This document shows, one piece after another, positions 16,593 to 24,645 of a stretch of 44,441 nt of DNA. The DNA comes from an uncultured Ruminococcus sp. (GTDB lineage Bacteria; Bacillota; Clostridia; Oscillospirales; Acutalibacteraceae). The stretch lies in NCBI GenBank assembly GCA_902802105.1, contig CADCKR010000020.1, forward strand, positions 1 to 44,441, read 5' to 3'. The translations under genes were made by a program, and so were the position numbers. Below the pieces are notes generated by a model. It did no database searches, was not told the origin of the DNA, and was given only the letters and a program-made list of their open reading frames with translations. Within the stretch, counting starts at the first letter, position 1. Each line of letters opens with the position of its first letter.

Positions 16593-17796
16593 TTTTCATC
16601 AGCTCCTTGACTGCATTGTAGGTTCTACCGCAGTTATTTCCGTCACACAGGTCGAAAAACTTATTTTCACGGATAAGATACTCCTCAGGCTGAGCAAAGC
16701 CCTCGGCAGCGGCGTTTTTTATCTCAAGGAGTGCCTCATCCTGATCATAGCAGACCTTTCCGAAGCCGTCCTTCTCATAGTCAAAATAACCCTCTGCATA
16801 TTGTCCCTTGCGGAAATCGTCATAATCGAACTGATAGTACATCAGCCGTTTTTTCATATATGCAAAATCCATCGCAATGCTTGAAAAGTCCGTCACGAGG
16901 TATGCGGATTCCTTCAATAATGTCTGAACGTCATACTCCGGCCAAGATGCCATAACTATCCTGTCCGAGCCTTTTTCAAAGTATGAAAGATATTTCTGCA
17001 TATCACGGTGCGGATAGAATATCAGCGTAAGCTCGTTTTCGCGAAGGATCCTGTCAAGCTCCGGACTTTTAAGGAATTCGTTCCAAGCTTTGAAATAGCG
17101 TGTGCCCCTGAAATCAGACACATCCTCTATCTCCCTTGATGCCGAGGTCGGCGTTGATATCCAACTCCTCCATGTCGGCATAAGCAGCATCTGTCCCGGC
17201 TTTACTGTAAAGCTTTGCAGGTTGTCAAACCGGCAAAGGCCTGTCTTTACGATATACCCTTCCGGATATCCGAATTTCTCACACAGAAAGCGGTATTCCC
17301 TTTCCGTTGAGGTAACGAACATACGCATTTTTGTATTTTCGTAGTGCAGCCAGTCCATATCATCCTTGATTATGCCGTGCTGCAAAAACACTCTTGTATT
17401 TTTTATTATGCCCTTGACCTCAAGAAAATAGCACAGCGCAGCATTCGGCTTTCCGCCCTTCTGAGAGCTTATGTTTATCCTTGCTGTCAGATAAAGCAGC
17501 CAGTGCCGCAGAGAACCGTAGCTCACAGTCTTGCCAAGGTCTTTTACTTTACAGTAATCCGGAGAGCGTCTGCTTATAGCATAAACAGCGTCCTGCTCAG
17601 GATGCTGCTCACAAAGATACTTAAAGAACCAGTAACCGTTATCACGCGCCTCGTTACGGTTATCGCAGACAAGCCACAGATCCCTGCGGAACAGTCTGTA
17701 AATAACAGAAGCAGGCAGCGCGATCACAAAAAGAAAAATATGCATAAAGTCAGAAAGCTTTACACGCTGCAGCTTCTGAAAAAATGTTTCTTTCAT
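16570..17796 (-). CDS. TagB/TagF-like CDP-glycerol glycerophosphotransferase family protein
   Basis: A 408-residue enzyme with a short hydrophobic N-terminal segment (residues about 17-35) and a glycerophosphotransferase domain. Family marks visible are VFLQHGIIKDD, the GLCRFDNL step, LLMPTWRSW and YLVTDFSSIAMDFAYMKK. Members transfer glycerol-phosphate or ribitol-phosphate from CDP-linked donors to wall polymers at the inner membrane face. It is shorter than TagF and could be a priming (TagB-like) enzyme; that is a guess. It sits 12 bases after the ABC permease gene with GAGGAG before its ATG. Confidence 0.88.
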   Translation of the reverse strand: MKETFFQKLQRVKLSDFMHIFLFVIALPASVIYRLFRRDLWLVCDNRNEARDNGYWFFKYLCEQHPEQDAVYAISRRSPDYCKVKDLGKTVSYGSLRHWLLYLTARINISSQKGGKPNAALCYFLEVKGIIKNTRVFLQHGIIKDDMDWLHYENTKMRMFVTSTEREYRFLCEKFGYPEGYIVKTGLCRFDNLQSFTVKPGQMLLMPTWRSWISTPTSASREIEDVSDFRGTRYFKAWNEFLKSPELDRILRENELTLIFYPHRDMQKYLSYFEKGSDRIVMASWPEYDVQTLLKESAYLVTDFSSIAMDFAYMKKRLMYYQFDYDDFRKGQYAEGYFDYEKDGFGKVCYDQDEALLEIKNAAAEGFAQPEEYLIRENKFFDLCDGNNCGRTYNAVKELMKNGEKKHQ

Positions 17797-17807
17797 GCGA
17801 AGTCTCC

Positions 17808-18680
17808 TCAGAGCACGTCGGGCAGACGTTTTCTCAGACGGTTGTAATTGAAAACTCCAAGTATGATGATCAACACGAACTCACAAATAAATATAATGTT
17901 TTCATACTCCGGACGATAGTAGCCCTGAAAGAACCACTGGTCATATATGAGCGCCTTTCGGTAGCCGTTGCTGAAATATGTCATGGGATTGAAGAGAAGC
18001 ATCTTGCGGATAATATCGTTTTTGATATGGTATGAATCGAAGCATACTCCGGAAAGCCAGAAAAGTCCGGACATTATCGTAGTGATAAAGCTTTCAAGAT
18101 CCTTGCTGAAAGCGCACATCGGCGCAAGCGACCAGGTAAGCGCAAGGAAAAACATAAACATAAGACCGGAATAGCCGATTATCTGTATATGATATATGCT
18201 CGGTCTGTAGCCTGCACAAAGCAGATAGATATATGCAAGCACAAAAAGGAATATATGGACGTAAAACTTGGAAAGAGTTGTATAGGTAGGTATGGTCGAT
18301 ACCGGGAACGATATCTTGTTGACGAACTGACGGTTGTCACGTATGCACTTGGAGCCTCTTGAAACGCAGTCGCTCATAAAGCACCACGGCAAAAAGCCCA
18401 CCATAGCAAATACAAAAAACGGTACTCCGCCGTATGCAGGGCTTCTGTTCATTGCGACTGTGAATGCGAACCAATATACAAAAAGCTGGAAAAGCGGCTT
18501 CATTACCGCCCAGAACGGACCTATCACTGCGCCCTTGTAGGTCTTGATAAGGTCGTTTTTTGCAAGCATGAATATCTGTTTGCCAAAGCTTTTATGCTCA
18601 AGCGGTATTTGCTTTATGCTTTCAAGCATTCTTTTGAATATTCCTTTTTTTCCGCTGCTGATGTTTATGCCGTTGTTCAT
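17808..18680 (-). CDS. ABC-2 type polysaccharide export permease (TagG/Wzm-like)
   Basis: A 290-residue membrane subunit with about six transmembrane segments. Early comes the typical LAKNDLIKTYKGAVIGPFWAVMKPLFQL (in pieces: LIKTYKGAVIGPFW) and later a periplasmic-type FNPMTYF motif. It exports teichoic acid or O-antigen-like glycans together with an ATPase. No TagH/Wzt ATPase gene occurs anywhere in this window, so it must be elsewhere or shared. The ATG at 18680 overlaps the stop of the GT2 gene (ATGA) and follows GAGGAGGGCGGG; the longer frame to 18725 is inside the GT2 gene. Confidence 0.9.
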   Translation of the reverse strand: MNNGINISSGKKGIFKRMLESIKQIPLEHKSFGKQIFMLAKNDLIKTYKGAVIGPFWAVMKPLFQLFVYWFAFTVAMNRSPAYGGVPFFVFAMVGFLPWCFMSDCVSRGSKCIRDNRQFVNKISFPVSTIPTYTTLSKFYVHIFLFVLAYIYLLCAGYRPSIYHIQIIGYSGLMFMFFLALTWSLAPMCAFSKDLESFITTIMSGLFWLSGVCFDSYHIKNDIIRKMLLFNPMTYFSNGYRKALIYDQWFFQGYYRPEYENIIFICEFVLIIILGVFNYNRLRKRLPDVL

Positions 18681-19807
18681 TTCCCGCCCTCCTCTGTTTT
18701 GTGTACAGAATTTTCCTTTACACACTGTCTGACATTTTCTATCTCGTCCATAGCAGTATGTCCTGTTGCCTGTGCAGTCTTTTTCAGCTTATGCTTCCAG
18801 AACGGTATCTGCAAAAGACCTATCATCGTACCTGTGCCGTAGCTGACGTGCAGCAGGAAAAACACCGCCGGAAGCAGAAAATAAGCTGCATATTTCTTTT
18901 CTGATGCAGCCACTGCTGCAATAGTCATCATTATATCCGCTAAAAGATAGCAGCCAAAAACGAAAATAAACGGATAAGTCATCCACGCATGACCGGTTAT
19001 GAACGCGCTGACAAAGAGCAGCAGTGCGCATATCATTATAAACACAAAAAAGAAAGGCACAAAATGAAAAGATGAGATGCACTGATAGCACACACTCATT
19101 GTCAGGCCTATCCATTTGCCGTTTCCGTATTTCTGCGCAAGCATAGACGAAAGGTCGCCTCTGACGTGCTGATATGAAACTATATCGCTGCCCTGACATA
19201 TCCTGTAGCCGGCTTTTCTTATACGGTAGTGAAGCTCGTTGTCCTCAGTTCTGCCGAGATCCTCATTAAAGCCGCCAACCTTTTCAAACACCTCACGCTT
19301 ATATGCGCCGTGAAAAACCGATGAAACATACTTCTTTTCTCCGCTTTTTCTTCTGTATCCCGCCGGAGAGCTGCCGAACATTGAGCTTTCCGCAAGAAAA
19401 AGCATTTCCTTCATAGGCGTAGGAGAATCAAGCTTTGAAGGTCTTGCTCCTCCGCACACATACTCTCCGCTTTCGATCAGCGCCGCATTCTGCGCTATAA
19501 AATCCTCCGGTATTTCTGCGTGTGCGTCCACACGTATTATAACGTCACCCAAAGCGCTGCTTATTGCTGCATTCCATCCCGCAGCCTGATTTTTCCGCGG
19601 ATTATCAAGCACCTGAATATTCAGGTATTTATCATTATTTTCAGCAGCAAAGCTCTCCATGATATTCCTTGTCGTATCCTCAGAGCAGCTGTCCACAAGA
19701 ACTATCTCGGTTTTATCCTTGGGATAGGTCTGCGCCGTGATCTGTTGAAGAAGCCCGACAAGCGCCTTTTCCTCATTATAAGCGATAATACAAAGTGAAA
19801 CTGTCAT
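18677..19807 (-). CDS. Membrane GT2 glycosyltransferase (ExoA-like)
   Basis: A 376-residue enzyme with a GT-A domain at about residues 1-240: VSLCIIAYNEEKAL, EIVLVDSCSEDTT, IIRVDAHAEIP, then GGFNEDLGRTEDNELHYRIRKAGY. About three to four C-terminal hydrophobic segments anchor it in the membrane. It resembles succinoglycan ExoA-type transferases. It opens the polymer operon. The consensus promoter at 19869-19840 would leave only about 12 bases of leader for the upstream ATG at 19822. I therefore prefer 19807, which has a weak GGGAA 8 bases upstream; either start gives the same domain. Confidence 0.88.
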   Translation of the reverse strand: MTVSLCIIAYNEEKALVGLLQQITAQTYPKDKTEIVLVDSCSEDTTRNIMESFAAENNDKYLNIQVLDNPRKNQAAGWNAAISSALGDVIIRVDAHAEIPEDFIAQNAALIESGEYVCGGARPSKLDSPTPMKEMLFLAESSMFGSSPAGYRRKSGEKKYVSSVFHGAYKREVFEKVGGFNEDLGRTEDNELHYRIRKAGYRICQGSDIVSYQHVRGDLSSMLAQKYGNGKWIGLTMSVCYQCISSFHFVPFFFVFIMICALLLFVSAFITGHAWMTYPFIFVFGCYLLADIMMTIAAVAASEKKYAAYFLLPAVFFLLHVSYGTGTMIGLLQIPFWKHKLKKTAQATGHTAMDEIENVRQCVKENSVHKTEEGGK

Positions 19808-19839
19808 CTTCCACATTCCCATACTATTTATTCTGTTTT

Positions 19840-19869
19840 ATTATAAATCTTTTGCTCCATCTTTGTCAA
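19840..19869 (-). promoter_or_regulatory. Strong sigma-A promoter of the surface-polymer operon
   Basis: Minus strand TTGACA (19869-19864), 18-base spacer, TATAAT (19845-19840): both boxes are perfect. Confidence 0.8.
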
Positions 19870-19955
19870 TGATATGAGCCAATTTCCACGGAAATCAATT
19901 TTGGTCAGGGTAACTTTTACCTGCCCCCGAAAACCTTCCTGAAATGTGAAATGTT

Positions 19956-20020
19956 AAGGCAATACCGCACAAAGATAGTGCCGCAGATGCGCCGGCGCTA
20001 TCTTTGTGCGGTATTGCCTT
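19956..20020 (-). terminator. Long hairpin (23 bp perfect stem) at the end of the zinc-ribbon gene
   Basis: Arms at 19956-19978 and 19998-20020 are perfectly complementary over 23 bases and extend inward by about five more pairs, leaving a loop of about 9. The right arm reaches the first base of the stop codon of the gene at 20020-20340. There is no long T-run, so it may be a terminator or a small repeat element of another kind. Confidence 0.6.
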
Positions 20021-20340
20021 TACTTGCATGAGAACTGCGTACCGCATTCGCAGCAGCCGAAGTGTATTTCTCCGCTGCCTGACAATATACCTGCAATACT
20101 GCTCAAAATCTTTTCTGGAGATGAATTGCCGCAGTCAGGGCATGATATCATGCTTCCATGCAAAAATGCTTTTTCATCCTTTAACTCAAAACGCTTTCCG
20201 GCAGCAAGTGCGGAAAGTATCATCTCCGAAACGGTAGTATCGCTGTCCTCACCGTATTCATCTAAAAGCGACGATATCTGCGCTGCATCACCGCATTGTT
20301 TCAGCAGCTCCTGCAGCTCGTAGGCATCTGAAAGTGTCAT
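20020..20340 (-). CDS. Small zinc-ribbon-like hypothetical protein
   Basis: A 106-residue protein I do not recognise. The first half is helical and acidic. The second half holds two cysteine pairs, CPDCGNSS and CCECGTQFSC, that could bind one zinc, as in zinc ribbons. Its ATG follows AGAGGTTGAGCC and lies 12 bases after the flavin-reductase-like gene, so the two are probably co-transcribed. No signal peptide or membrane segment is visible. Confidence 0.7.
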   Translation of the reverse strand: MTLSDAYELQELLKQCGDAAQISSLLDEYGEDSDTTVSEMILSALAAGKRFELKDEKAFLHGSMISCPDCGNSSPEKILSSIAGILSGSGEIHFGCCECGTQFSCK

Positions 20341-20352
20341 AGGCTCAACCTC

Positions 20353-20919
20353 TTATTTAAGGGCAAGACCGTCCTTGAAAGCATTGCCTACCCTCTCGCC
20401 TACCACACGGTAGCCGTGTGACGGAGAGTCATACACCAAAGCCTCAACTTTGCCGATATCTACATTGCCGCTCTCATCAAGCACGGATTCGTCAGCACTC
20501 AGGTTTACTACCTCGCCGACAACACGCATCTCGCCAAGCTCCTCTCTCACAGAAACGACCCTGCACTCGATAGTCAGCGGGTAATCCGTAATTACGGGCG
20601 CATTTACAAACTCGCTCTTTTCTGCGTGAAGACCTGACTTTTCAAGCTTGTTCTTTTCCGTTTTTGCAGATACCAGACCAACATAATCCGAAGCTGTAAG
20701 ATGCTTTTTATCAGCAAAGCTGACGGTGAAAGCCTGATTCCTGATAATGTTTTCCGTTGTTGCGTGCGACGGACCAAGATTAAGCGCAATATGCTTTGCG
20801 CCGCACTGCCCGCCCCATGCAGCATTCATCGCATCGGGAGTGCCGTCCTCGTTATAAGTAGCAATTATAAGTACCGGCAGCGGAGTTATTACTGCCTTTG
20901 CTCCGAAATTCTTTTTCAT
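20353..20919 (-). CDS. Flavin reductase-like domain protein (FMN-binding split barrel)
   Basis: A 188-residue cytoplasmic protein of the flavin reductase-like/NADH:FMN oxidoreductase-like family. It starts KKNFGAKAVITPLPVLIIAT, followed by NAAWGGQCGAKHIALNLGPSH, AFTVSF, DYVGLVSA and an ending GYRVVGERVGNAF. In anaerobes these are often rubredoxin- or Fe-S-linked flavoproteins of unknown substrate. The ATG at 20919 has AGAGGTG 6 bases upstream. A consensus promoter lies at 20991-20962; the gene leads a two-gene unit with the zinc-ribbon protein. Confidence 0.88.
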   Translation of the reverse strand: MKKNFGAKAVITPLPVLIIATYNEDGTPDAMNAAWGGQCGAKHIALNLGPSHATTENIIRNQAFTVSFADKKHLTASDYVGLVSAKTEKNKLEKSGLHAEKSEFVNAPVITDYPLTIECRVVSVREELGEMRVVGEVVNLSADESVLDESGNVDIGKVEALVYDSPSHGYRVVGERVGNAFKDGLALK

Positions 20920-20961
20920 GCATAACACCTCTATTGTAATTTAATGATTTTCTCCTTTGTT

Positions 20962-20991
20962 ATTATAGCCTGTTTTTCACATGATTGTCAA
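20962..20991 (-). promoter_or_regulatory. Consensus sigma-A promoter of the flavin-reductase-like operon
   Basis: Minus strand TTGACA (20991-20986), 18-base spacer, TATAAT (20967-20962), about 40 bases before the start codon. Confidence 0.8.
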
Positions 20992-21112
20992 TAGATTTAT
21001 CGGATAATAAACATATTCATAACAAAAATGTGACGCATCCATACGTTTGAACGATAGCTTTCAGATGTTTATCAAAACGTGAAAAAAGATTTTTTAAATA
21101 TCAAAAAAATAC

Positions 21113-21141
21113 TTGACAAGCACTCGGTTTTATGATAATAT
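21113..21141 (+). promoter_or_regulatory. Promoter of the tRNA cluster
   Basis: TTGACA (21113-21118), 17-base spacer, TAATAT (21136-21141), ending about 20 bases before the first tRNA. Confidence 0.65.
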
Positions 21142-21159
21142 ATTTCATGTCGCTGATAT

Positions 21160-21233
21160 GCGGGTGTAGTTCAGTGGTAGAACCCCAGCCTTCCAAGCTG
21201 GTTGTGTGGGTTCGATTCCCATCACCCGCTCCA
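21160..21233 (+). tRNA. tRNA-Gly (anticodon TCC), CCA encoded
   Basis: Full cloverleaf: acceptor GCGGGTG/CACCCGC, D-loop AGTGGTAGA, anticodon loop CTTCCAA, T-loop GGTTCGATTCC, then T and CCA. It is the first of five tRNAs on one strand. Confidence 0.97.
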
Positions 21234-21236
21234 CTT

Positions 21237-21310
21237 GCGCCAATAGCTCAGCTGGATAGAGCAACTGCCTTCTAAGCAGTAGGTCAGGGGTTCGAGTCCC
21301 TTTTGGCGCG
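21237..21310 (+). tRNA. tRNA-Arg (anticodon TCT)
   Basis: Acceptor GCGCCAA/TTGGCGC, anticodon loop CTTCTAA, T-arm GGGGTTCGAGTCCC, discriminator G. CCA is not encoded. Confidence 0.96.
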
Positions 21311-21319
21311 CTTTATATG

Positions 21320-21396
21320 GTGGGTATAGCTTAGCTGGTTAAAGCGCCAGTTTGTGGCACTGGAGATCGTCGGTTCGAATCCGATTACCCACCCCA
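21320..21396 (+). tRNA. tRNA-His (anticodon GTG), CCA encoded
   Basis: Acceptor GTGGGTA/TACCCAC with the histidine-specific extra G at 21319 opposite discriminator C. Anticodon loop TTGTGGC, T-arm with GGTTCGAATCC, CCA at the end. Confidence 0.96.
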
Positions 21397-21446
21397 CTTT
21401 TGTAAACACGCAGTCTTTATGACTGCGTGATTTTACAAACTAACAA

Positions 21447-21521
21447 TGGGGTGTCGCCTAGCGGTTAAGGCAACGGACTTTGACTCCGTCATCGCTGGTT
21501 CAAATCCAGCCATCCCAGCCA
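21447..21521 (+). tRNA. tRNA-Gln (anticodon TTG), CCA encoded
   Basis: Acceptor TGGGGTG/CATCCCA, anticodon loop CTTTGAC, T-arm GGTTCAAATCC, discriminator G, CCA. The 50-base spacer before it contains a hairpin (CACGCAGT / ACTGCGTG), possibly a processing signal. Confidence 0.96.
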
Positions 21522-21559
21522 GAAATACTCTCTCCTGCGGCAGGAGTTCAATAAATTAT

Positions 21560-21632
21560 GATCCATTAGCTCAGTTGGCAGAGCACTTGACTTTTAATCA
21601 AGGTGTCCGGAGTTCGAATCTCCGATGGATCA
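21560..21632 (+). tRNA. tRNA-Lys (anticodon TTT)
   Basis: Acceptor GATCCAT/ATGGATC, anticodon loop CTTTTAA, T-arm GAGTTCGAATCTC, discriminator A, no encoded CCA. Last of the cluster. Confidence 0.96.
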
Positions 21633-21646
21633 CTATATATTTTAAC

Positions 21647-21683
21647 GCAGTAAGGCAAGGGATTATATCTCTTGCCTTACTGC
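21647..21683 (+). terminator. Terminator of the tRNA cluster
   Basis: A perfect 13-bp stem (GCAGTAAGGCAAG / CTTGCCTTACTGC) with an 11-base loop starts 15 bases after tRNA-Lys; only a short T-run follows. A second hairpin (TTCCCTG...CAGGGAA) lies near 21710-21740. Confidence 0.7.
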
Positions 21684-21754
21684 TTTATGGATCACTTGAA
21701 GGATAATTTCCCTGTCTTTGGTTTTCCGAAGGCAGGGAAACACTATTTGACACA

Positions 21755-21798
21755 AAAAGCTCACGGACAAGAGGCTTAATTCTCATCCGTGAGCTTTT
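21755..21798. terminator. Bidirectional terminator between the tRNAs and the GT4 gene
   Basis: A 13-bp stem (AAAAGCTCACGGA / TCCGTGAGCTTTT) with A-run and T-run on the two sides. It can stop read-through from the tRNA cluster and end the minus-strand GT4 transcript. Confidence 0.8.
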
Positions 21799-21879
21799 GT
21801 ATTTTGATATTAATATAAGGTAAGCATCAAATCTTCATCGCTTTCTAAACAGCCTATCCATAGATATCGCATTTTTTCC

Positions 21880-23178
21880 TCACAAATCGAATATTGATCT
21901 TATATACTTACCGATACTTATATTTTTAGTCAGATTAATTTCCAGATATCTTCTGCCCTCTAACCCCATTTTCTTGACCTCACTCGTTCCGGCATGATCA
22001 ATATACCAACGAATAAGATCGGCAGCTTCAACATAATTTCCCGGTTCACAGCACTTTCCACAGCCGGATTCTTCGACAATACAACGGATCTCAGTGCCTT
22101 CTTCCAGCACACCCAGAACAGGCTTTCCGACTGCCATAATGCCGTATGCCTTGGACGGACAGCTGACTCCTTTAATTCCCTTGGCATTGACGCACCAATG
22201 AACATCTCCGGCATTAAGACTGTATATCAGATCTTCTTTATCCTGATATGGGATAAATACCACATTTTCAAAGTGATGCCGTTCAGTATATTCCACAAGC
22301 TTTTTAAGGACCACGCCGTCTCCTACAAAGGCAAAAACGACCTCTCTGCCATCTGCCGTTTTCATTCCCGGTTCGTATTGACCGGTAAGTGTATAGCCCT
22401 TACGAAACTGCTTTATGACCTTGATAAGCTTTTCAAGATCATAATAAAGACCTATGTTTCCCGAATACATAATGACAAACTTGTTTTCAAGACCATATTT
22501 CTTCTTGAACTCAACAACATTTTTATTATCAGCCGGTAACGGATATATCTCTTTTTCGTCTATCCAGTTGTTTATCATTGTGTACTTCGGGACTTTTTTG
22601 TTTTTAAAACGATCCCGAAGTGTCTCCGCAAGATCTCTGCCGATAGTAACAACAAGATCACTTTGCCTGCATGAGAACTTATCAAGCATCATCATCGTCT
22701 TCAGAACAAGCTTATTTTTGAAATAGCCAACTGCCATTATCTGCTCCGGATTGAAGTCATGGATACAATAGATCAGTTTGGCGTGTTTCTGCAATTTTCC
22801 AAAAACGCCAAGCAAGCCGCCAAGAACAGGCGGCTGCGAGATCGCAAATATGTAATCATGTTTTCCCGACTTCCGGCAAGCCTTAAATGCGCCAAAAAAG
22901 TAGGATATACTATTCTTTATTCTGCTCCTTTTATTTGCCTTGGAAAATTCAGGAACTCTTACCCTTATAACTTTAACACCATTAATATCCTCATAGTAGA
23001 TCTTCTGAGTTTTATATATATCTTCAATTTTCCCGCTATACGAAGGAACAGTACAAACAACTGTTACATCAAAATCTTTAAGCATTTCTTCAGCCTGATC
23101 CATGAGTATCTGAGCTGTAGATGCAACATCCGGATAATAGTAATGAGCAAATATCAGTATTCTTTTTTTCTCAGACAT
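21880..23178 (-). CDS. Glycosyltransferase family 4 (WbuB-like)
   Basis: A 432-residue GT-B glycosyltransferase. The N-terminal half begins ILIFAHYYYPDVAST and contains CIHDFNPEQIMAVGYF. The C-terminal half has the nucleotide-sugar binding region: IMYSGNIGLYYDLEKLI, FVGDGV, VFIPYQDKEDLIYSLNAGDV and a late GVLEEGTEIRCIVEESGCG, where Glu residues contact the donor. The closest resemblance I see is to WbuB-type enzymes that add N-acetylated amino sugars in O-antigen synthesis. It follows a hexapeptide acyltransferase gene by 12 bases, with AAGGAG before its ATG. The pair is separate from the polymer locus at 11.6-19.8 kb and looks AT-richer by eye. Confidence 0.9.
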   Translation of the reverse strand: MSEKKRILIFAHYYYPDVASTAQILMDQAEEMLKDFDVTVVCTVPSYSGKIEDIYKTQKIYYEDINGVKVIRVRVPEFSKANKRSRIKNSISYFFGAFKACRKSGKHDYIFAISQPPVLGGLLGVFGKLQKHAKLIYCIHDFNPEQIMAVGYFKNKLVLKTMMMLDKFSCRQSDLVVTIGRDLAETLRDRFKNKKVPKYTMINNWIDEKEIYPLPADNKNVVEFKKKYGLENKFVIMYSGNIGLYYDLEKLIKVIKQFRKGYTLTGQYEPGMKTADGREVVFAFVGDGVVLKKLVEYTERHHFENVVFIPYQDKEDLIYSLNAGDVHWCVNAKGIKGVSCPSKAYGIMAVGKPVLGVLEEGTEIRCIVEESGCGKCCEPGNYVEAADLIRWYIDHAGTSEVKKMGLEGRRYLEINLTKNISIGKYIRSIFDL

Positions 23179-23190
23179 CTGCTCAGCTCC

Positions 23191-23769
23191 TTATGGTTCC
23201 AACTTTTTAATCACCTTTGCAGGATTTCCTGCAATAACAGAGTTTTCCTCAAACTTACCGGAAACAACCGCTCCTGCGCCGACAACACAGCCGTCTCCAA
23301 GAATAGTTCCTTTCAGGATTATACTGTTGCAGCCTATAAAACAATTTTTGCCAATTACGATCGGTCTTGACACAACCAAATCACTGTCTCCTCCGTCCGG
23401 ATCATTCAGAAGTCTGTTTCTATGTTCATATTCTATCGGATGAAAATCGTTATCAAGAATTTTGCAATTTCCGCCTATCGCTGTATTATCACCAATGCGT
23501 ATGCTTTTTCTTGCATATATCGTCGCTCCGGAAATGCCTACATTATTTCCAATAATGATCTCAGCGCCTGGAACACGTGTCACAATTATAGAACGGGAAT
23601 AAAGACCTACCAAATTTGATAAAAATGAGCTTTTTATGATACAGTTATCACCAATTAAAAGTGTTGCACCCTTTTTGTTAAAGATCACAGGGACACCCTT
23701 TAGCACAAGCTTCTTTCCATACTTTACTTTTGTTGCCTTCATCACAATTTTGAACCAGTTGCTGTTCAT
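23191..23769 (-). CDS. Hexapeptide-repeat (LbH) acyltransferase
   Basis: A 192-residue left-handed beta-helix acetyltransferase, probably trimeric. Repeats run from about residue 30 (IGDNCIIKSS, IGNNVGISGATIYA, IGDNTAIGGNC, IGKNCFIGCNSIILKG, LGDGCVVGAGAVV) and the C-terminus ends with the class signature AGNPAKVIKKL. It likely O- or N-acetylates a sugar precursor used with the GT4 enzyme encoded just downstream. It is the first gene of that two-gene unit; the ATG at 23769 has only a weak ribosome site. Confidence 0.88.
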   Translation of the reverse strand: MNSNWFKIVMKATKVKYGKKLVLKGVPVIFNKKGATLLIGDNCIIKSSFLSNLVGLYSRSIIVTRVPGAEIIIGNNVGISGATIYARKSIRIGDNTAIGGNCKILDNDFHPIEYEHRNRLLNDPDGGDSDLVVSRPIVIGKNCFIGCNSIILKGTILGDGCVVGAGAVVSGKFEENSVIAGNPAKVIKKLEP

Positions 23770-23890
23770 CTATAGACACCCATTTCGATCTCTTCTGAAT
23801 AAATTCTCCCGACCCTCACAATATCCGGTAAATTCTCGTTTGGCTTACAAATTGTAATATCCGTTATAAAAGTCATTTTACACGGATAGT

Positions 23891-23919
23891 ACTATAACAC
23901 ATCGCTGTAAAAAACGCAA
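23891..23919 (-). promoter_or_regulatory. Promoter of the acyltransferase-GT4 unit
   Basis: Minus strand TTGCGT (23919-23914), 17-base spacer, TATAGT (23896-23891). The -10 context GATGTGTTATAGTAC is nearly identical to that of the STAS/SpoIIE operon at 42309. The gap 23770-24123 (354 bases) holds this promoter, a leader of about 115 bases and, at its far end, a 26-bp repeat copy. Confidence 0.6.
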
Positions 23920-24100
23920 GATTGATTTCCAATTTTTTATGATATTTTTGATATTTTTTGTACATAAAAGCAGTGACATAATATTACTATCCAACAGAAT
24001 ATCCGTATCTCTTCCCGTTCACGGAAATATATCGGCCCGATTATCTTTTGCCGCCGGTTTTGAGTGATGATAAGCGGGTCTTGTTTGCTGCTTCGTTATA

Positions 24101-24126
24101 CTGCTTTTTATCAGGAATTAGTATTA
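24101..24126 (+). repeat. 26-bp dispersed repeat, copy 3, overlapping the NUDIX stop codon
   Basis: Reads CTGCTTTTTATCAGG then AATTAGTATTA. Its last three bases are the stop codon (TAA on the minus strand) of the NUDIX gene, so the repeat has become part of the gene end. Confidence 0.6.
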
Positions 24127-24645
24127 TTTCATTTCTTTCATCAGAATTTCAATAACACGGCATTCTCTTTCGAGCATAGTATTGAATTGAATATGATTTT
24201 GTTTTTCACCGTGAGAATGTGTTCTGTTTGTTTCAAGCACGGTTTCAGGGAATACCCATTCTAAAGTAAACTGCTCTTCATTTTCGTAATCATCAAGATC
24301 CTGAAAAACCGTTTCCGTTTCAGCGGAACAAAGATAATAATAATTGTCCTGTATAAAAATATCTTCTTTCATACCCTTTTGAATACGGTGTACCCAGCCG
24401 TATTCACGGACAGTACCCGGGATCACCTGCAAGCCGCTTTCCTCGGCTACCTCCCGTATCAGTGTATCTATATGGTCTTCCCCGTTTTCGATACCGCCAC
24501 CCGGGAATTTGTAATAATCATATTTCAGGCTGTGTATCATGGCAAGCTTGTTATCTTTTATGATAATTCCGCGTACAGACGGTCTTATGGCTGTTGTGCC
24601 GTCAGGGTCATAATCCTTGGTATCAATTTCAAAAAGCGATTGCAT
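24124..24645 (-). CDS. NUDIX hydrolase
   Basis: A 173-residue NUDIX protein. The NUDIX box is complete (GGGIENGEDHI...REVAEESG, matching GX5EX7REUXEEXGU), within the usual fold: RGIIIKDNKLAMIHS before and YYYLCSAE after it. Such enzymes hydrolyse nucleoside diphosphate derivatives; the substrate cannot be told. The ATG at 24645 is preferred over 24651 because AAGGA then lies 8 bases upstream. A short open frame (24784-24629) overlaps its start. Confidence 0.88.
   Translation of the reverse strand: MQSLFEIDTKDYDPDGTTAIRPSVRGIIIKDNKLAMIHSLKYDYYKFPGGGIENGEDHIDTLIREVAEESGLQVIPGTVREYGWVHRIQKGMKEDIFIQDNYYYLCSAETETVFQDLDDYENEEQFTLEWVFPETVLETNRTHSHGEKQNHIQFNTMLERECRVIEILMKEMK

Noticed and set aside
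21625-21696. Ten-base direct repeat (ATGGATCACT) at the tRNA-Lys 3' end and 60 bases downstream, as a possible att site
   Set aside because: Too short, no integrase gene, and the interval holds only a terminator.
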